A stretch of 64,000 bases of DNA from Plantibacter flavus (GTDB taxonomy: Bacteria > Actinomycetota > Actinomycetes > Actinomycetales > Microbacteriaceae). The stretch lies in contig NZ_CP019402.1 of assembly GCF_002024505.1 (NCBI RefSeq), positions 2,480,001 through 2,544,000 on the forward strand. The letters are read 5' to 3'. The position numbers and the translations under genes were made by a program. Positions 16,647 through 26,095 of this stretch are shown in pieces. Within the stretch, counting starts at the first letter, position 1. Every line of letters begins with the position of its first letter. Below the pieces are notes generated by a model. It was given only the letters and a program-made list of their open reading frames with translations. It did not search any database and was not told the origin of the DNA.

Positions 16647-18244
16647 CGGCGTTCGCCGTCGCTCGGGTCGTAGATGGGAGAGGTGGTCACGCCGACGGTC
16701 GGTGCCCCGATGCGCAGGCCAGGCAAGCCGAGCGAGACGCGGCCTGGCTCCGCCGCGGCGGCCGTCGTCGGCACACCGCAGGAATCGGCCTGAGCTCGAT
16801 CCCAGGCGTCTCCGGCACGCGTCCGACGGACCCGCAGGGGTTCACCGCCGGGTGTGTCGGCGATGAGGTGGAACGACGCGGCCTCGGTGATCGTCACGGT
16901 CACGACGTCACCCGGTCGCGGCACCTCGGAGCCCGCCGGCACCTCGAAGTGGACAAGACGCGAGTCCTCGGCCCGCCCGCTCAGTCGATGCGTGGCGTCG
17001 TTCTTGCGCCCCTCCCCGACCGCGACGAGCAACTCGACCTGCCGGCCCACCTGACGCTGGTTCTCCTCGAGACTGATGCGGTCCTGCAACGCGATGAGGC
17101 GCTCGTACCGCTCCTGCACGACGGCCTTCGGGATCTGATCGGGCATCGTGGCCGCCGGCGTACCCGCTCGGATCGAGTACTGGAAGGTGAAGGCGCTGGC
17201 GAACCGTGCGGCCTCGACCACGCGGAGGGTCTCCTGGAAGTCCTCCTCCGTCTCGCCGGGGAACCCGACGATGATGTCGGTCGAGATGGCCGCGTGCGGA
17301 ATCCGCGCACGGACCCGGTCGAGGATCCCGAGGAAGCGCTCGGACCGGTAGGAGCGACGCATCGCCTTGAGGATGCGGTCGGAACCCGATTGCAGCGGCA
17401 TGTGCAGTTGCGGCATCACATTCGGCGTCTCGGCCATCGCGTCGATGACGTCGTCGGTGAAGGCAGCAGGGTGCGGGCTGGTGAACCGGACGCGCTCCAA
17501 GCCCTCGATCGTGCCCGCCGCCCGCAGAAGCTTGCCGAACGCCTGACGATCCCCGAACTCGACGCCGTAGGAGTTCACGTTCTGCCCGAGCAGCGTCACC
17601 TCGATGGCGCCGTCCTCGACGAGCGCGCGCAGCTCACCGAGGATCTCGCCCGGGCGACGGTCCTTCTCCTTGCCACGGAGCGACGGCACGATGCAGAAGG
17701 TGCACGTGTTGTTGCACCCGACGGAGATCGAGACCCAACCGCTGTAGCTGGAATCGCGTTTGGTCGGGAGGGTGGAGGGGAAGGTGTCGAGCGCCTCCAG
17801 GATCTCCAACTGGGCCTCGTCGTTGTGCCGGGCCCGCTCCAGCAACGACGGCAGTGAGCCCATGTTGTGCGTCCCGAAGACGACGTCCACCCACGGGGCC
17901 TTCTGGAGGATGACCTCCTTGTCCTTCTGCGCCAGACAACCGCCGACGGCGATCTGCATCCCGCTGCGCTGCTTCTTGATCGATGCCAGGTGGCCGAGGT
18001 TGCCGTACAGCTTGTTGTCGGCGTTCTCGCGGACCGCGCAGGTGTTGATGACCACGATGTCGGCCTGCTCGCCGTCCGCCTTGACGTAACCGGCGGCCTC
18101 GAGCGACCCGCTGAGCCGCTCTGAGTCGTGCACGTTCATCTGGCACCCGTAGGTGCGGACCTCATAACTCCGCTGCCGACCTGACTCGTCGATCGCGGCG
18201 GGTGAGGCGCTGATGACCGTGGGCGTCTCGACGATGCTGCTCAT
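16643..18244 (-). CDS. miaB: tRNA-2-methylthio-N6-dimethylallyladenosine synthase
   Basis: Radical-SAM methylthiotransferase that turns i6A37 into ms2i6A37. The 533-residue protein has the N-terminal UPF0004 domain with Cys34 ([13 protein letters not shown]), Cys69 and Cys103 for the second cluster. The radical-SAM CxxxCxxC follows at Cys177, Cys181 and Cys184 ([10 protein letters not shown]). A TRAM domain lies at about residues 385-450, and the last 60 or so residues are a lineage-specific low-complexity tail. It has a leaderless-type -10 box (TAGACT) six bases before the ATG, and miaA is coupled downstream. Confidence 0.96.
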   Translation of the reverse strand: MSSIVETPTVISASPAAIDESGRQRSYEVRTYGCQMNVHDSERLSGSLEAAGYVKADGEQADIVVINTCAVRENADNKLYGNLGHLASIKKQRSGMQIAVGGCLAQKDKEVILQKAPWVDVVFGTHNMGSLPSLLERARHNDEAQLEILEALDTFPSTLPTKRDSSYSGWVSISVGCNNTCTFCIVPSLRGKEKDRRPGEILGELRALVEDGAIEVTLLGQNVNSYGVEFGDRQAFGKLLRAAGTIEGLERVRFTSPHPAAFTDDVIDAMAETPNVMPQLHMPLQSGSDRILKAMRRSYRSERFLGILDRVRARIPHAAISTDIIVGFPGETEEDFQETLRVVEAARFASAFTFQYSIRAGTPAATMPDQIPKAVVQERYERLIALQDRISLEENQRQVGRQVELLVAVGEGRKNDATHRLSGRAEDSRLVHFEVPAGSEVPRPGDVVTVTITEAASFHLIADTPGGEPLRVRRTRAGDAWDRAQADSCGVPTTAAAAEPGRVSLGLPGLRIGAPTVGVTTSPIYDPSDGERR

Positions 18245-18250
18245 ACCGGC

Positions 18251-18256
18251 AGTCTA
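18251..18256 (-). promoter_or_regulatory. -10 box of miaB (leaderless)
   Basis: TAGACT on the minus strand, six bases before the miaB ATG, identical in sequence and spacing to the dapF box. Confidence 0.5.
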
Positions 18257-18279
18257 CGCGCGGCCCGAGACGCCTCCGG

Positions 18280-19155
18280 TCAGCGGAAACTCACGCCGGA
18301 ACGCTTCGACCCCGACAGGGCACGCGAGCACGCCTCACGGATGATCGCCGAGCCGTATCCGCGTCTCGCGAGATAGGCCGACAGACGTCGCTCGGCCGTC
18401 GCCTGATCGAGGGAGCGCAGTTGACCGGCACGCTTCTCGGCGACCACCAGCGCTCGTCGGAGCTCGTCGTCGTCGTCGATGGCCTCGAGGGCCTCGGAGA
18501 CGATCGAGGCGTCGATGCGTCGCGAGGAGAGTTCGCGGCCGATCACCGCACGGGACTGCCCCTTGCGGGTGTGCAGGCTCTCGACGAGTTGGCGTGCGAG
18601 TTCGGCATCGTCGAGATAGCCGCGTCGGCGGAGCTCGGCGAGGACGTGCTCGACCTCGCCGGGTGCGGCGTCGTGGCCGCGGAGGAGCTCCGCGATCTCC
18701 CACTCGGAACACCCGCGGCGGGCGAGTCGTCGCACCGCGAGCAGGTCGAGTTCGGCCAGCCGAACCTCCGGATCGACCGGAGCCTCGACCTCATCGGCTT
18801 CGGCGCGGTCGTCGGCGTCTTCCGGCGCCTCGACGACCGAGGTCCAGGCGAGCGTCCGCCGGGCGGGCGCGGGTGGTGTCGTCGGGCTGGTCGCCGCCGG
18901 GGCATCGCTCGACATGTCGCCCGGCGGGGTGGTCTCCCTCTCGACGCGCTCGGTGGACGTCCGTCGCAACGGAGCGACGGGACGCGCGACGGGCGCGGCC
19001 ACGAGCGGAGCCTCGTCGGTCTGCCCGACGAACCAGCCGTCGGGTTCTGCCGTCGCATCGGGCGCCTGACGCCGACCGCCGAACAGCGAGGTCACGGGGG
19101 CCAAGCGCTCCGACGATTCGTCGGCCGGACCGGCGGGAGGGAAGGAGACGACCAT
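18280..19155 (-). CDS. recX: RecX regulatory protein with long N-terminal extension
   Basis: RecX binds RecA and limits its filaments and recombinase activity. The recognisable RecX three-helix repeats begin at about residue 130 (VRLAELDLLAVRRLARRGCSEWEIAELL) and run to the end, with LRRRGYLDDAELARQLVE and LRSLDQATAERRLSAYLARRGYG. The first 125 or so residues are Pro/Ala/Thr-rich and acidic, and probably disordered. The gene follows recA by 26 bp, the usual arrangement. An internal start could give a shorter protein, but the same frame has coding character throughout. The function of the extension is unknown. Confidence 0.9.
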   Translation of the reverse strand: MVVSFPPAGPADESSERLAPVTSLFGGRRQAPDATAEPDGWFVGQTDEAPLVAAPVARPVAPLRRTSTERVERETTPPGDMSSDAPAATSPTTPPAPARRTLAWTSVVEAPEDADDRAEADEVEAPVDPEVRLAELDLLAVRRLARRGCSEWEIAELLRGHDAAPGEVEHVLAELRRRGYLDDAELARQLVESLHTRKGQSRAVIGRELSSRRIDASIVSEALEAIDDDDELRRALVVAEKRAGQLRSLDQATAERRLSAYLARRGYGSAIIREACSRALSGSKRSGVSFR

Positions 19156-19181
19156 GGTGACCTCGCTGTTCGGGGCGCGCG

Positions 19182-20324
19182 CTACGCGCTGCGCTTCGCG
19201 GCGGACTTCGATGCGCCGGCGGCTGCGAGCTGCGGGGCTCCACCGGTCGCCGCCTCGAGCGCGGCGGCCTCGGCAGCAGCGACCTCGGCTGCGGCGGCAT
19301 CCGCAGCCTTCTTGGTGGCGGCACCCTCGGCGCCGACACCGAGCTTGCCGAGGATCCGGCGCTCGATCTCAGCGGCGATGTCCGGGTTCTTCAGCAGGAA
19401 GTTCCGGGCGTTCTCCTTGCCCTGACCGAGCTGATCGCCCTCATAGGTGTACCAGGCGCCGGCCTTCTTGACGATGGCGTGCTCGACACCGAAGTCGATC
19501 AACGAGCCCTCGCGCGAGATGCCCACGCCGTACAGGATGTCGAACTCGGCCTGCCGGAAGGGCGGAGCCATCTTGTTCTTGACGACCTTCACGCGCGTAC
19601 GGTTACCCACGGCCTCCGTGCCGTCCTTCAGCGTCTCGATGCGACGGATGTCGAGGCGGACCGAGGCGTAGAACTTCAAGGCCTTACCACCGGCGGTCGT
19701 CTCGGGGCTGCCGAACATCACACCGATCTTCTCGCGCAGCTGGTTGATGAAGATCATCGTCGTGTTCGTCTGGTTCAGGCCACCGGTCAGCTTGCGCAGT
19801 GCCTGCGACATGAGGCGGGCCTGCAGACCGACGTGCGAGTCACCCATGTCGCCCTCGATCTCGGCGCGGGGTACGAGCGCGGCGACGGAGTCGATCACGA
19901 TGAGGTCGATGGAACCCGAGCGCACGAGCATGTCGGCGATCTCGAGCGCCTGCTCACCCGTGTCGGGCTGGGAGACGAGCAGCGAGTCGATGTCGACGCC
20001 GAGCTTCTTGGCGTACTCGGGGTCGAGCGCGTGCTCGGCGTCGATGAAGGCGGCGATGCCGCCGGCACGCTGGGCGTTCGCGATGGCGTGCAGCGTGAGC
20101 GTCGTCTTACCCGAGGACTCAGGCCCGTAGATCTCGACGATGCGGCCTCGCGGGAGCCCTCCGATGCCGAGCGCGACGTCGAGGGCGATCGAGCCGGTGG
20201 AGACGACCTCGACCGGTGCACGCTCGTCGCTGCCGAGGCGCATCACCGAGCCCTTGCCGAACTGACGGTCGATCTGGGCGAGTGCGGTTTCGAGGGACTT
20301 CTCGCGTTCAGCTGGACTTGGCAT
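19182..20324 (-). CDS. recA: Recombinase RecA
   Basis: DNA strand-exchange ATPase and LexA co-protease. The 380-residue protein has Walker [10 protein letters not shown] (67-75), the catalytic Glu region [10 protein letters not shown], Walker [16 protein letters not shown], loop L2 with [22 protein letters not shown], and a C-terminal tail of about 45 residues very rich in Ala and Glu. The ATG at 20324 is chosen because [15 protein letters not shown] is the usual N-terminus. The frame is open further upstream through the leader. An SOS box and promoter lie about 200-230 bp upstream. recX follows. Confidence 0.98.
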   Translation of the reverse strand: MPSPAEREKSLETALAQIDRQFGKGSVMRLGSDERAPVEVVSTGSIALDVALGIGGLPRGRIVEIYGPESSGKTTLTLHAIANAQRAGGIAAFIDAEHALDPEYAKKLGVDIDSLLVSQPDTGEQALEIADMLVRSGSIDLIVIDSVAALVPRAEIEGDMGDSHVGLQARLMSQALRKLTGGLNQTNTTMIFINQLREKIGVMFGSPETTAGGKALKFYASVRLDIRRIETLKDGTEAVGNRTRVKVVKNKMAPPFRQAEFDILYGVGISREGSLIDFGVEHAIVKKAGAWYTYEGDQLGQGKENARNFLLKNPDIAAEIERRILGKLGVGAEGAATKKAADAAAAEVAAAEAAALEAATGGAPQLAAAGASKSAAKRSA

Positions 20325-20525
20325 GGTGTGCTTCTCTCTGCTCGGTGTCGGGTGCCTATAGGCTGTCGCCGCGTGTTCCGGGACCCGCTTCTGCTGAAGA
20401 TCGGGGCCCGAGGGCGACAAGGCGTCGGTCGTTCCTGGTGTCTCCGACGGTACGCGCCACCACCGACATGCGCCGGTGGACGACCCGATCCGTGCAGAAC
20501 GCACTCACGAATGATCCTGTGGAGG

Positions 20526-20531
20526 ACACTA
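20526..20531 (-). promoter_or_regulatory. recA: Extended -10 box of recA
   Basis: Minus strand TGCTAGTGT: TAGTGT preceded by the extended -10 TG. The SOS box lies at the -35 position, 17 bp upstream. Confidence 0.5.
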
Positions 20532-20538
20532 GCACCAC

Positions 20539-20554
20539 TAGAACGGATGTTCGA
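20539..20554 (-). promoter_or_regulatory. recA: SOS box of recA
   Basis: Minus strand TCGAACATCCGTTCTA, a near-complete match to TCGAAC-N4-GTTCGA. It covers the -35 position of the recA promoter, so LexA binding would exclude RNA polymerase. Confidence 0.7.
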
Positions 20555-20605
20555 TACCGATCGGGCGGCGTGTCGAAGACCACTTCGCCCGTGAGGCGGG
20601 ACGCG

Positions 20606-20830
20606 TCACGCGCCCGGCTGCAGCCGTCCGACACCGTGGCGTCGCTCGTCCGGCACGTCGGTCGCGGTACACAGCGCGATCCAGACGTCGCGGGGCGGGA
20701 CACCCGCGCGCAACGCCTCCTCGGCGGTCTTCGAGCCGAACTCGGTGAGTCCGAGGTCACCGGTGAGCACCGCTCCGTACGCCACACCGAACTCGTCGGC
20801 CACGGCCGTCCTGAACTCACTCAGCTTCAT
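20606..20830 (-). CDS. DUF3046 protein
   Basis: A 74-residue protein of the actinobacterial DUF3046 family, which is found next to recA in many genomes. MKLSEFRTAVADEFG at the start and a GVPPRDVWIALCTATDVPDERRHG core are characteristic. It is small, soluble and without known catalytic residues. It lies between clgR and recA on the same strand, separated from clgR by a strong terminator. Function unknown. Linkage to recA/recX suggests, but does not show, a DNA-metabolism role. Confidence 0.8.
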   Translation of the reverse strand: MKLSEFRTAVADEFGVAYGAVLTGDLGLTEFGSKTAEEALRAGVPPRDVWIALCTATDVPDERRHGVGRLQPGA

Positions 20831-20872
20831 TCCTGCTCCTGTCCCTTCCTCCGTCGTCCGTCCGGACGCGGA

Positions 20873-20902
20873 AACGCCCCGGGAGAGGGATCCCGGGGCG
20901 TT
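20873..20902 (-). terminator. Terminator behind clgR
   Basis: Perfect 12-bp stem AACGCCCCGGGA / TCCCGGGGCGTT with a 6-base loop, ending in GTTT on the minus strand. It separates clgR from the DUF3046 gene. Confidence 0.8.
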
Positions 20903-20922
20903 CTGCTGCCGTGCTCGCTCGA

Positions 20923-21231
20923 TCAGCGGGAGACGAGTTCGTCCAGCTCGTTGACCAGTTCGTCCGGAACGGTGTCCGGGATGTTCGGGGAGAGACCCTC
21001 GATGACCGCGAGGCGGTCGCCGACCTCTCGCATGATGACGGAGATGGGGGTGTCGAGGGCGTCGGCCACCGAGGCGAGGATCTCGCTCGATGCCTCCTTC
21101 TGGCCTCGTTCGACCTCGCTCAGGTATCCGAGTGCGACGCTCGCCTTACTCGCCACCTGGCGCAGCGTGCGACCCTTCTGCAACCGGAAGTCCCTCAGCA
21201 CGTCGCCGATCTCTTGACGGACTAGAACCAC
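20923..21231 (-). CDS. clgR: ClgR-like helix-turn-helix regulator
   Basis: XRE-family regulator of 102 residues. ClgR activates clp protease and stress genes in Streptomyces, Corynebacterium and Mycobacterium. The helix-turn-helix covers about residues 12-65 with LRQVASKASVALGYLSEVERGQKEASSEIL. The C-terminal tail after residue 80 is acidic, ending in ELDELVSR. It starts at GTG 21231 behind GAGGGAGGG. Location between cinA and recA is the standard ClgR locus. A TACGAC-N5-GTCGTA palindrome 21 bp before the start may be an autoregulatory site. Confidence 0.87.
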   Translation of the reverse strand: MVLVRQEIGDVLRDFRLQKGRTLRQVASKASVALGYLSEVERGQKEASSEILASVADALDTPISVIMREVGDRLAVIEGLSPNIPDTVPDELVNELDELVSR

Positions 21232-21251
21232 GTGACCCTCCCTCTGTGCTC

Positions 21252-21268
21252 TACGACCTCGTGTCGTA
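21252..21268. promoter_or_regulatory. Palindrome upstream of clgR
   Basis: Perfect inverted repeat TACGAC-CTCGT-GTCGTA, 20 bp upstream of the clgR start. Candidate operator in the 5' leader or promoter of clgR. The binding factor is not known. Confidence 0.4.
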
Positions 21269-21450
21269 CAGCGCTCTGCTTCTGCAACGCGGATTCACGT
21301 CGTCCCAGCTGATCGCCGTCTCGTTCGTGGATGGCCAACATTACAACCACCGTATGCCGAACAGTAACCAGGATCACTGGGCTTTTCTTGTGAATACGTC
21401 ATCTGTAACGCGATGGAAACGGACGGTATTCCGCCGATCGGAGTCGGCGT

Positions 21451-21966
21451 TCACTGGAGTGCGCCGAGTTCGCGAACGAGCGCCTCCAACGCGAGCTCGA
21501 CGGTCCGGTGTCGGATCTCCTGACGGCCTCCGTCGAGGGTGAGCGGCACCACCCGTCCGCCCGCTCGCGTCACGATGCCCACGAAGACCGTCCCGACGGC
21601 CTGGCCGTCCTGCGGGTCCGGTCCGGCGACGCCGGTCGTCGCGATACCGACGTCGGCTGGAAGCCCGTCGATCGCCAGGGCACGGCGCGCGCCGTCGGCC
21701 ATCTGCAGGGCCACCTCCGGGTGCACGGCACCGTGGAGCGCGAGGAGGCCGGCGTCGACTCCGAGCAACGAGTGCTTCAGGCGGGTGTCGTAAGCGACCA
21801 CACCGCCTCGGACCGTCGCGGACGCGCCGGGGACGCTGATGAGCGCCGCGGCCAGCAGCCCGCCGGTCAGGGACTCCGCGACACCGATCGTCAACCGGGC
21901 GTCGATGAGGGCGTGGACCGCCGAGGCGGCACCGGCGTCGGCCGACTCGACGGCATCGGACGTCAT
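21451..21966 (-). CDS. pncC: Nicotinamide-nucleotide amidase, CinA C-terminal domain family
   Basis: Deamidates nicotinamide mononucleotide to nicotinate mononucleotide in pyridine-nucleotide salvage. The 171-residue protein contains only the CinA C-terminal (PncC) domain, with the family signatures GVAESLTGGLLAAAL (about 29-43), GVVAYDTRLKHSLLGV and ATTGVAGPDPQDGQAVGTVFVGI. The N-terminal molybdopterin-like CinA domain is absent, as usual in this lineage. It overlaps the pgsA stop by four bases and lies upstream of clgR with a 219-bp gap. Confidence 0.9.
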   Translation of the reverse strand: MTSDAVESADAGAASAVHALIDARLTIGVAESLTGGLLAAALISVPGASATVRGGVVAYDTRLKHSLLGVDAGLLALHGAVHPEVALQMADGARRALAIDGLPADVGIATTGVAGPDPQDGQAVGTVFVGIVTRAGGRVVPLTLDGGRQEIRHRTVELALEALVRELGALQ

Positions 21967-22571
21967 CGCTCGACCTGCCGGTCGGCGCGCGACCCGCGAA
22001 CGGCGGTGACGACGTAGTCGATGCCGCTCGCGATGGTCAGGAGCACGGCGATGGTCATGAACACCGCGTTCACCCAGAGCACCCAGTCACCGAGGAGCAC
22101 CCAGAACGGCGCGAGGGCGAGCGAGATCGCGACGGCCTGCGCCAGGGTCTTGAGCTTCCCCATCCACGCGGCGGCGACGACATGGTCGGAGATCACGATG
22201 AAGCGATGGACGGTGATGCCGATCTCGCGCACGAGCACGACGATCGTGACCCACCACGGCAGTTCGCCGAGGATCGACAACGCGACGAGCGCTCCACCCG
22301 TCAGCACCTTGTCGGCGATCGGATCGAGGATCTTGCCGAGGTCCGTCACGAGGTTGCGACTGCGGGCGATGTGTCCGTCGATGCCGTCGCTCGCGATCGC
22401 GACGACGAAGAGCAGTGCCGCCCACCACCGCAGTGCGCCGTCGGAACCGTCGTCCGCCAGCAGCATCCACATGAACACGGGCGCGAGCACGATCCTCGCC
22501 ACGGTGATCGCGTTCGGGAGGTTCCAGTTCGAGATGCGCGGCTCAGCAGCCGACGCGTTCGATGCCGTCAT
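21963..22571 (-). CDS. pgsA: CDP-diacylglycerol-glycerol-3-phosphate 3-phosphatidyltransferase
   Basis: Makes phosphatidylglycerol phosphate, first committed step of phosphatidylglycerol synthesis, in the cytoplasmic membrane. The 202-residue protein has about five hydrophobic helices and the CDP-alcohol phosphotransferase signature D(G)xxAR...G...D...D in SDGIDGHIARSRNLVTDLGK followed by ILDPIADK. It lies between ftsK (2-bp gap) and pncC (4-bp overlap) in a tightly packed operon. Confidence 0.93.
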   Translation of the reverse strand: MTASNASAAEPRISNWNLPNAITVARIVLAPVFMWMLLADDGSDGALRWWAALLFVVAIASDGIDGHIARSRNLVTDLGKILDPIADKVLTGGALVALSILGELPWWVTIVVLVREIGITVHRFIVISDHVVAAAWMGKLKTLAQAVAISLALAPFWVLLGDWVLWVNAVFMTIAVLLTIASGIDYVVTAVRGSRADRQVER

Positions 22572-22573
22572 GT

Positions 22574-25468
22574 CTACTCCCGACCGGTGAGACTCCAGGC
22601 GTCTTCGTCAGAACCGCCCTCGACCTCAGGATAGTCCTGGAACTGGGCCTCGACCGGGTCCGCGCCGTAGGGGTCGGGCTCGACGCCGCCGACAGCGCCG
22701 ACGACCGGAGCGGCCGCAGCTGCTGTCGATGCCGCCGCCGCGGGGGCCGGAGCGGCCGAGCCGTCGTCCTCGCCGCGCAGGCGGGCCAGGACCCCCGGCA
22801 GCTGCTCGGCGGTGACGAGGACGTCTCGGGCCTTCGAACCCTCGGAGGGGCCGACGATCTCGCGGGACTCCATGAGGTCCATGAGCCGGCCGGCCTTCGC
22901 GAAACCGACCCGGAGCTTCCGCTGCAGCATCGAGGTCGATCCGAACTGCGTCGACACCACGAGCTCCGCTGCTGCGAGCAGCAGTTCGAGGTCGTCGCCG
23001 ATGTCCGCGTCGATCTCCTTGCGCTCCGCGACGGCCTGGACGTCCTTCCGGTACTCCGGCCGCGCCTGGTTGGTGACATGCTCGACGACCCGCTGGATCT
23101 CGTTCTCGCCGACCCAGGCACCCTGCACGCGGATGGACTTGTTCGCGCCCATCGGCAGGAACAGGGCGTCACCCTGGCCGATGAGCTTGTCGGCGCCCGG
23201 CTGGTCGAGGATGACCCGCGAGTCGGTGACGCTCGTGACGGCGAAGGCGAGGCGGGAGGGGACGTTCGCCTTGATGAGGCCGGTGACGACGTCGACCGAC
23301 GGACGCTGCGTCGCGAGGACGAGGTGGATACCGGACGCACGGGCCAGCTGCGTGATGCGGACGATAGAGTCCTCGACGTCGCGGGGCGCGACCATCATCA
23401 GGTCGGCGAGCTCGTCGACGACGACCAGCAGGTACGGGTAGGGCTTCAGCACGCGTTCGCTTCCCGCGGGGAGGACGATCTCGCCTGCCACGACGGCCTT
23501 GTTGAAGTCGTCGATGTGCCGGTAGCCGAAGCTCGCGAGGTCGTCGTACCGCATGTCCATCTCCTTCACGACCCACTGCAGCGCTTCCGCCGCCTTCTTC
23601 GGGTTCGTGATGATGGGCGTGATGAGGTGAGGGACGCCCGCGTACGGCGCGAGCTCGACGCGCTTGGGGTCGATGAGGACCATGCGCACCTCACTCGGCT
23701 TGGCGCGCATGAGCAACGAGGTGATCATCGAGTTGACGAAGACCGACTTGCCGGAGCCGGTCGACCCGGCGACCAGGAGGTGCGGCATCTTCGCGAGGTT
23801 CGCGACGACGTAGCCGCCGCCGACGTCCTTGCCGACGCCGATCGTCATCGGGTGGTTGCTGTTCGTGGCCGCCGTCGACCGCAGGATGTCGCCGAGGGTG
23901 ACGATCTCGCGGTCGGTGTTCGGGATCTCGATACCGATGGCGCTCTTCCCCGGGATGGGCGAGAGGATGCGGACCTCGTTGGACGCCACGGCGTAGGAGA
24001 GGTTCTTGCTGAGCGCCGTCACGCGCTCGACCTTGACGCCCGGGCCGAGCTCGATCTCGTACTGCGTCACGGTCGGGCCGCGGGAGAATCCGGTGACCTT
24101 CGCGTCGACGCCGAACTGGTCGAGGACGCTCGTGATCGCGGCGACCGCTTCGTCGTTGGCCGCGCTGTGGGTCTTCGCGGGCTCCCCCGCAGCCAGCGTC
24201 CCTGCGGACGGGAGACGGTAGGGCGTGTCGTCCTGGCCCTGCTGCGCCATCGGGCGCGCCGAGAAGTCGATCTGGTCGGGTGCACCGAGGAGCGCGGGGT
24301 CGAGGTCTTCGATGACCTCCGTCGCGCCGGGGATGCTGTCGTCGTGCAGACCCGTCTGCGGCTTGATCTCGCCCGTGTTGAACCGCTTGACGGCGCTCTC
24401 CGCCGCTTCGAGGTCGCCGAGGAGCTCGGAGCCGAAGGCGTCGTGCGCCGGCGCGGCTTTCGGCGACGCGGTAGGCGCGGCCACCGGTTCGAGCGGCGAG
24501 TCGAATCCGCCGGACGGCTTCTCGAGACCGAGGAGCTCGGTCATGTTGTCGCCCATGAGCGGGTCCTCGAACGTCGGGTCGTCCTCGCGGCGGCTCGTGT
24601 TGCGACGCCACCACGGCAGGGCCGCCGGCTCGTCGGGTTCCTCGTCGAGGTCGTCGAGTCGCTTCGTCCGCGCACGCTTCAGCTCTGCGGGCTCTCCCTC
24701 AGGTGCCTCCGGCTGCTCGCCGAACATCCAGGTGGAGAACTGCCGCACGCGGGCACCGACGCGGTTCGGGGGCGTCTTCGTCACGATGAAGAGACTGAGG
24801 AGGACCAGGAGCGAGATGAGGACGGTCGCGCCGATCGGGGTGATGATCGCGGCGAGCGGAGCGCCGAGGATCCACCCGAGGAGACCGCCGGCCTGCGCCA
24901 ACGCGGGCAGGCCTTGACTCGGGTTCGGCTGGCCACCGTGGATGTGGCAGAGCGCCGAGATGCTGATCAGGAGCAGACCGAGGCCGATGCTGATGCGGCC
25001 GTTGTCGTCGACCGAGGCCGGGTGCCGGAACAGCCAGACCGCGAAGACGATCATGATGACCGGGAGCACGAAGGCGAGTCGGCCGAAGAGGCCTCCGAAC
25101 GACCAGGCGTCGAAGGTCTGGGCGACCGGGTCGGCCGCGCCGAACCACTCGACGACGGCACCGACGACGGCGAGCAGGAAGAGCAGGAAGGGGAAGCCGT
25201 CGCGACGGTCCTCCTTGGCGATGCGCTCGGGACCGAGGGCGCGGACCGCTCCACCGACGCCGTGCGCGAGACCGAGCCACATCGAGGTCAGCACACTGCG
25301 CTGCTCCTCGGCGGCCGGATAGGCGACGGTCTTCTGCTGCTTCGTCGTCGACGCGCCCGCCTTGGGGCCGGCTTTGGTGTTCGTCTTCGTGCTCGTGGTG
25401 CGCGACGAAGCGCCGCTCGGCGAGGAAGCGCTGCGCGAACGGCTGGTCGAGTTGGAACGTGCGGCCAT
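22574..25468 (-). CDS. ftsK: DNA translocase FtsK/SpoIIIE
   Basis: Septum-anchored motor that pumps chromosome ends into daughter cells. The 964-residue protein has a basic Ser/Thr-rich N-terminus, four to five membrane helices (about residues 65-240), a linker with Pro/Glu-rich stretches, the alpha-beta motor domain with Walker A GSTGSGKS (about 565-572) and Walker [14 protein letters not shown], and a C-terminal gamma winged helix (about 820-895, [23 protein letters not shown]) that would read polar KOPS-type motifs. The last 75 or so residues are an Ala-rich acidic tail. The ATG at 25468 lies six bases behind TACCGT. Confidence 0.96.
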   Translation of the reverse strand: MAARSNSTSRSRSASSPSGASSRTTSTKTNTKAGPKAGASTTKQQKTVAYPAAEEQRSVLTSMWLGLAHGVGGAVRALGPERIAKEDRRDGFPFLLFLLAVVGAVVEWFGAADPVAQTFDAWSFGGLFGRLAFVLPVIMIVFAVWLFRHPASVDDNGRISIGLGLLLISISALCHIHGGQPNPSQGLPALAQAGGLLGWILGAPLAAIITPIGATVLISLLVLLSLFIVTKTPPNRVGARVRQFSTWMFGEQPEAPEGEPAELKRARTKRLDDLDEEPDEPAALPWWRRNTSRREDDPTFEDPLMGDNMTELLGLEKPSGGFDSPLEPVAAPTASPKAAPAHDAFGSELLGDLEAAESAVKRFNTGEIKPQTGLHDDSIPGATEVIEDLDPALLGAPDQIDFSARPMAQQGQDDTPYRLPSAGTLAAGEPAKTHSAANDEAVAAITSVLDQFGVDAKVTGFSRGPTVTQYEIELGPGVKVERVTALSKNLSYAVASNEVRILSPIPGKSAIGIEIPNTDREIVTLGDILRSTAATNSNHPMTIGVGKDVGGGYVVANLAKMPHLLVAGSTGSGKSVFVNSMITSLLMRAKPSEVRMVLIDPKRVELAPYAGVPHLITPIITNPKKAAEALQWVVKEMDMRYDDLASFGYRHIDDFNKAVVAGEIVLPAGSERVLKPYPYLLVVVDELADLMMVAPRDVEDSIVRITQLARASGIHLVLATQRPSVDVVTGLIKANVPSRLAFAVTSVTDSRVILDQPGADKLIGQGDALFLPMGANKSIRVQGAWVGENEIQRVVEHVTNQARPEYRKDVQAVAERKEIDADIGDDLELLLAAAELVVSTQFGSTSMLQRKLRVGFAKAGRLMDLMESREIVGPSEGSKARDVLVTAEQLPGVLARLRGEDDGSAAPAPAAAASTAAAAAPVVGAVGGVEPDPYGADPVEAQFQDYPEVEGGSDEDAWSLTGRE

Positions 25469-25474
25469 GCGTTC

Positions 25475-25480
25475 ACGGTA
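25475..25480 (-). promoter_or_regulatory. -10 box of ftsK (leaderless)
   Basis: TACCGT on the minus strand, six bases before the ftsK ATG. Probably the promoter of the ftsK-pgsA-pncC operon. Confidence 0.5.
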
Positions 25481-25545
25481 CTCGTCGCCACCGACGCAGC
25501 CCGGCAAGCTGGCGGGGTGTCCACGATCCGCGATCCGCCGGGCGG

Positions 25546-26037
25546 TCAGCGCAGATTCAGGACCATCGTGTCGCGGCTCCCCCGCCGGTCCACGGTCGCG
25601 AACCCCTCGGTGCGGTACAGCGAGACGGCGTGGTTCGCCCGCTCCACGCTCAGGCTGATGCGCTGGTACCCGGCCGCTCTGGCGAGCTGCACGGTCGCGC
25701 GGAGCAACTGCCGTCCGACGCCCTGTGCGCGGTGGATCGGACTGACCCCCAGGATGAGTTCGGGGACGCCGCCCGCCACGTACCCGAACCCGGGTGCGTC
25801 GGACGGGAAGAGTCGATACCAGCACGCCCCGACCGGCGCACCGTCCTGCCCGACGGCGACGACCCCGGCGTCGCCGGGGCGACGCCACCCGTGCACGTAC
25901 CGGGTGTGCTGCGCATCGGCGAGGACGGCGGACCGGGGACGGGGCGCGACGGCGTTCCAGTTGGCCGCCTCGACCATCATGTCGGTGAGGACGCGCACAT
26001 CAGCCACCGCGGCTTCGCGGATCGAGTAGACCGCCAT
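25546..26037 (-). CDS. GNAT-family N-acetyltransferase
   Basis: Acetyl-CoA-dependent acyltransferase of 163 residues. The acetyl-CoA pyrophosphate loop is [10 protein letters not shown] (about 107-116), preceded by the beta4 strand [11 protein letters not shown] and followed by LYRTEGF near the C-terminus, the standard GNAT motifs A and B. The substrate cannot be predicted. It begins six bases behind a TACCAT -10 box. An ATG 18 bases further upstream lies in the promoter and is rejected. It is a single gene between ftsK and the ABC operon. Confidence 0.82.
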   Translation of the reverse strand: MAVYSIREAAVADVRVLTDMMVEAANWNAVAPRPRSAVLADAQHTRYVHGWRRPGDAGVVAVGQDGAPVGACWYRLFPSDAPGFGYVAGGVPELILGVSPIHRAQGVGRQLLRATVQLARAAGYQRISLSVERANHAVSLYRTEGFATVDRRGSRDTMVLNLR

Positions 26038-26043
26038 GGACGG

Positions 26044-26049
26044 ATGGTA
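26044..26049 (-). promoter_or_regulatory. -10 box of the acetyltransferase gene (leaderless)
   Basis: TACCAT on the minus strand, six bases before the ATG at 26037. Confidence 0.5.
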
Positions 26050-26095
26050 CGCCAACGGTGTTTCGAGCAGATGACGCGTGAGGGGTCGCCGGCGC

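Larger units (their letters stand above)
20325..20605 (-). other. recA leader and upstream region
   Basis: 281 bp between DUF3046 and recA. It holds the SOS box and -10 box (20526-20554), then about 200 bases of untranslated leader before recA with no recognised RNA element. Confidence 0.4.
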
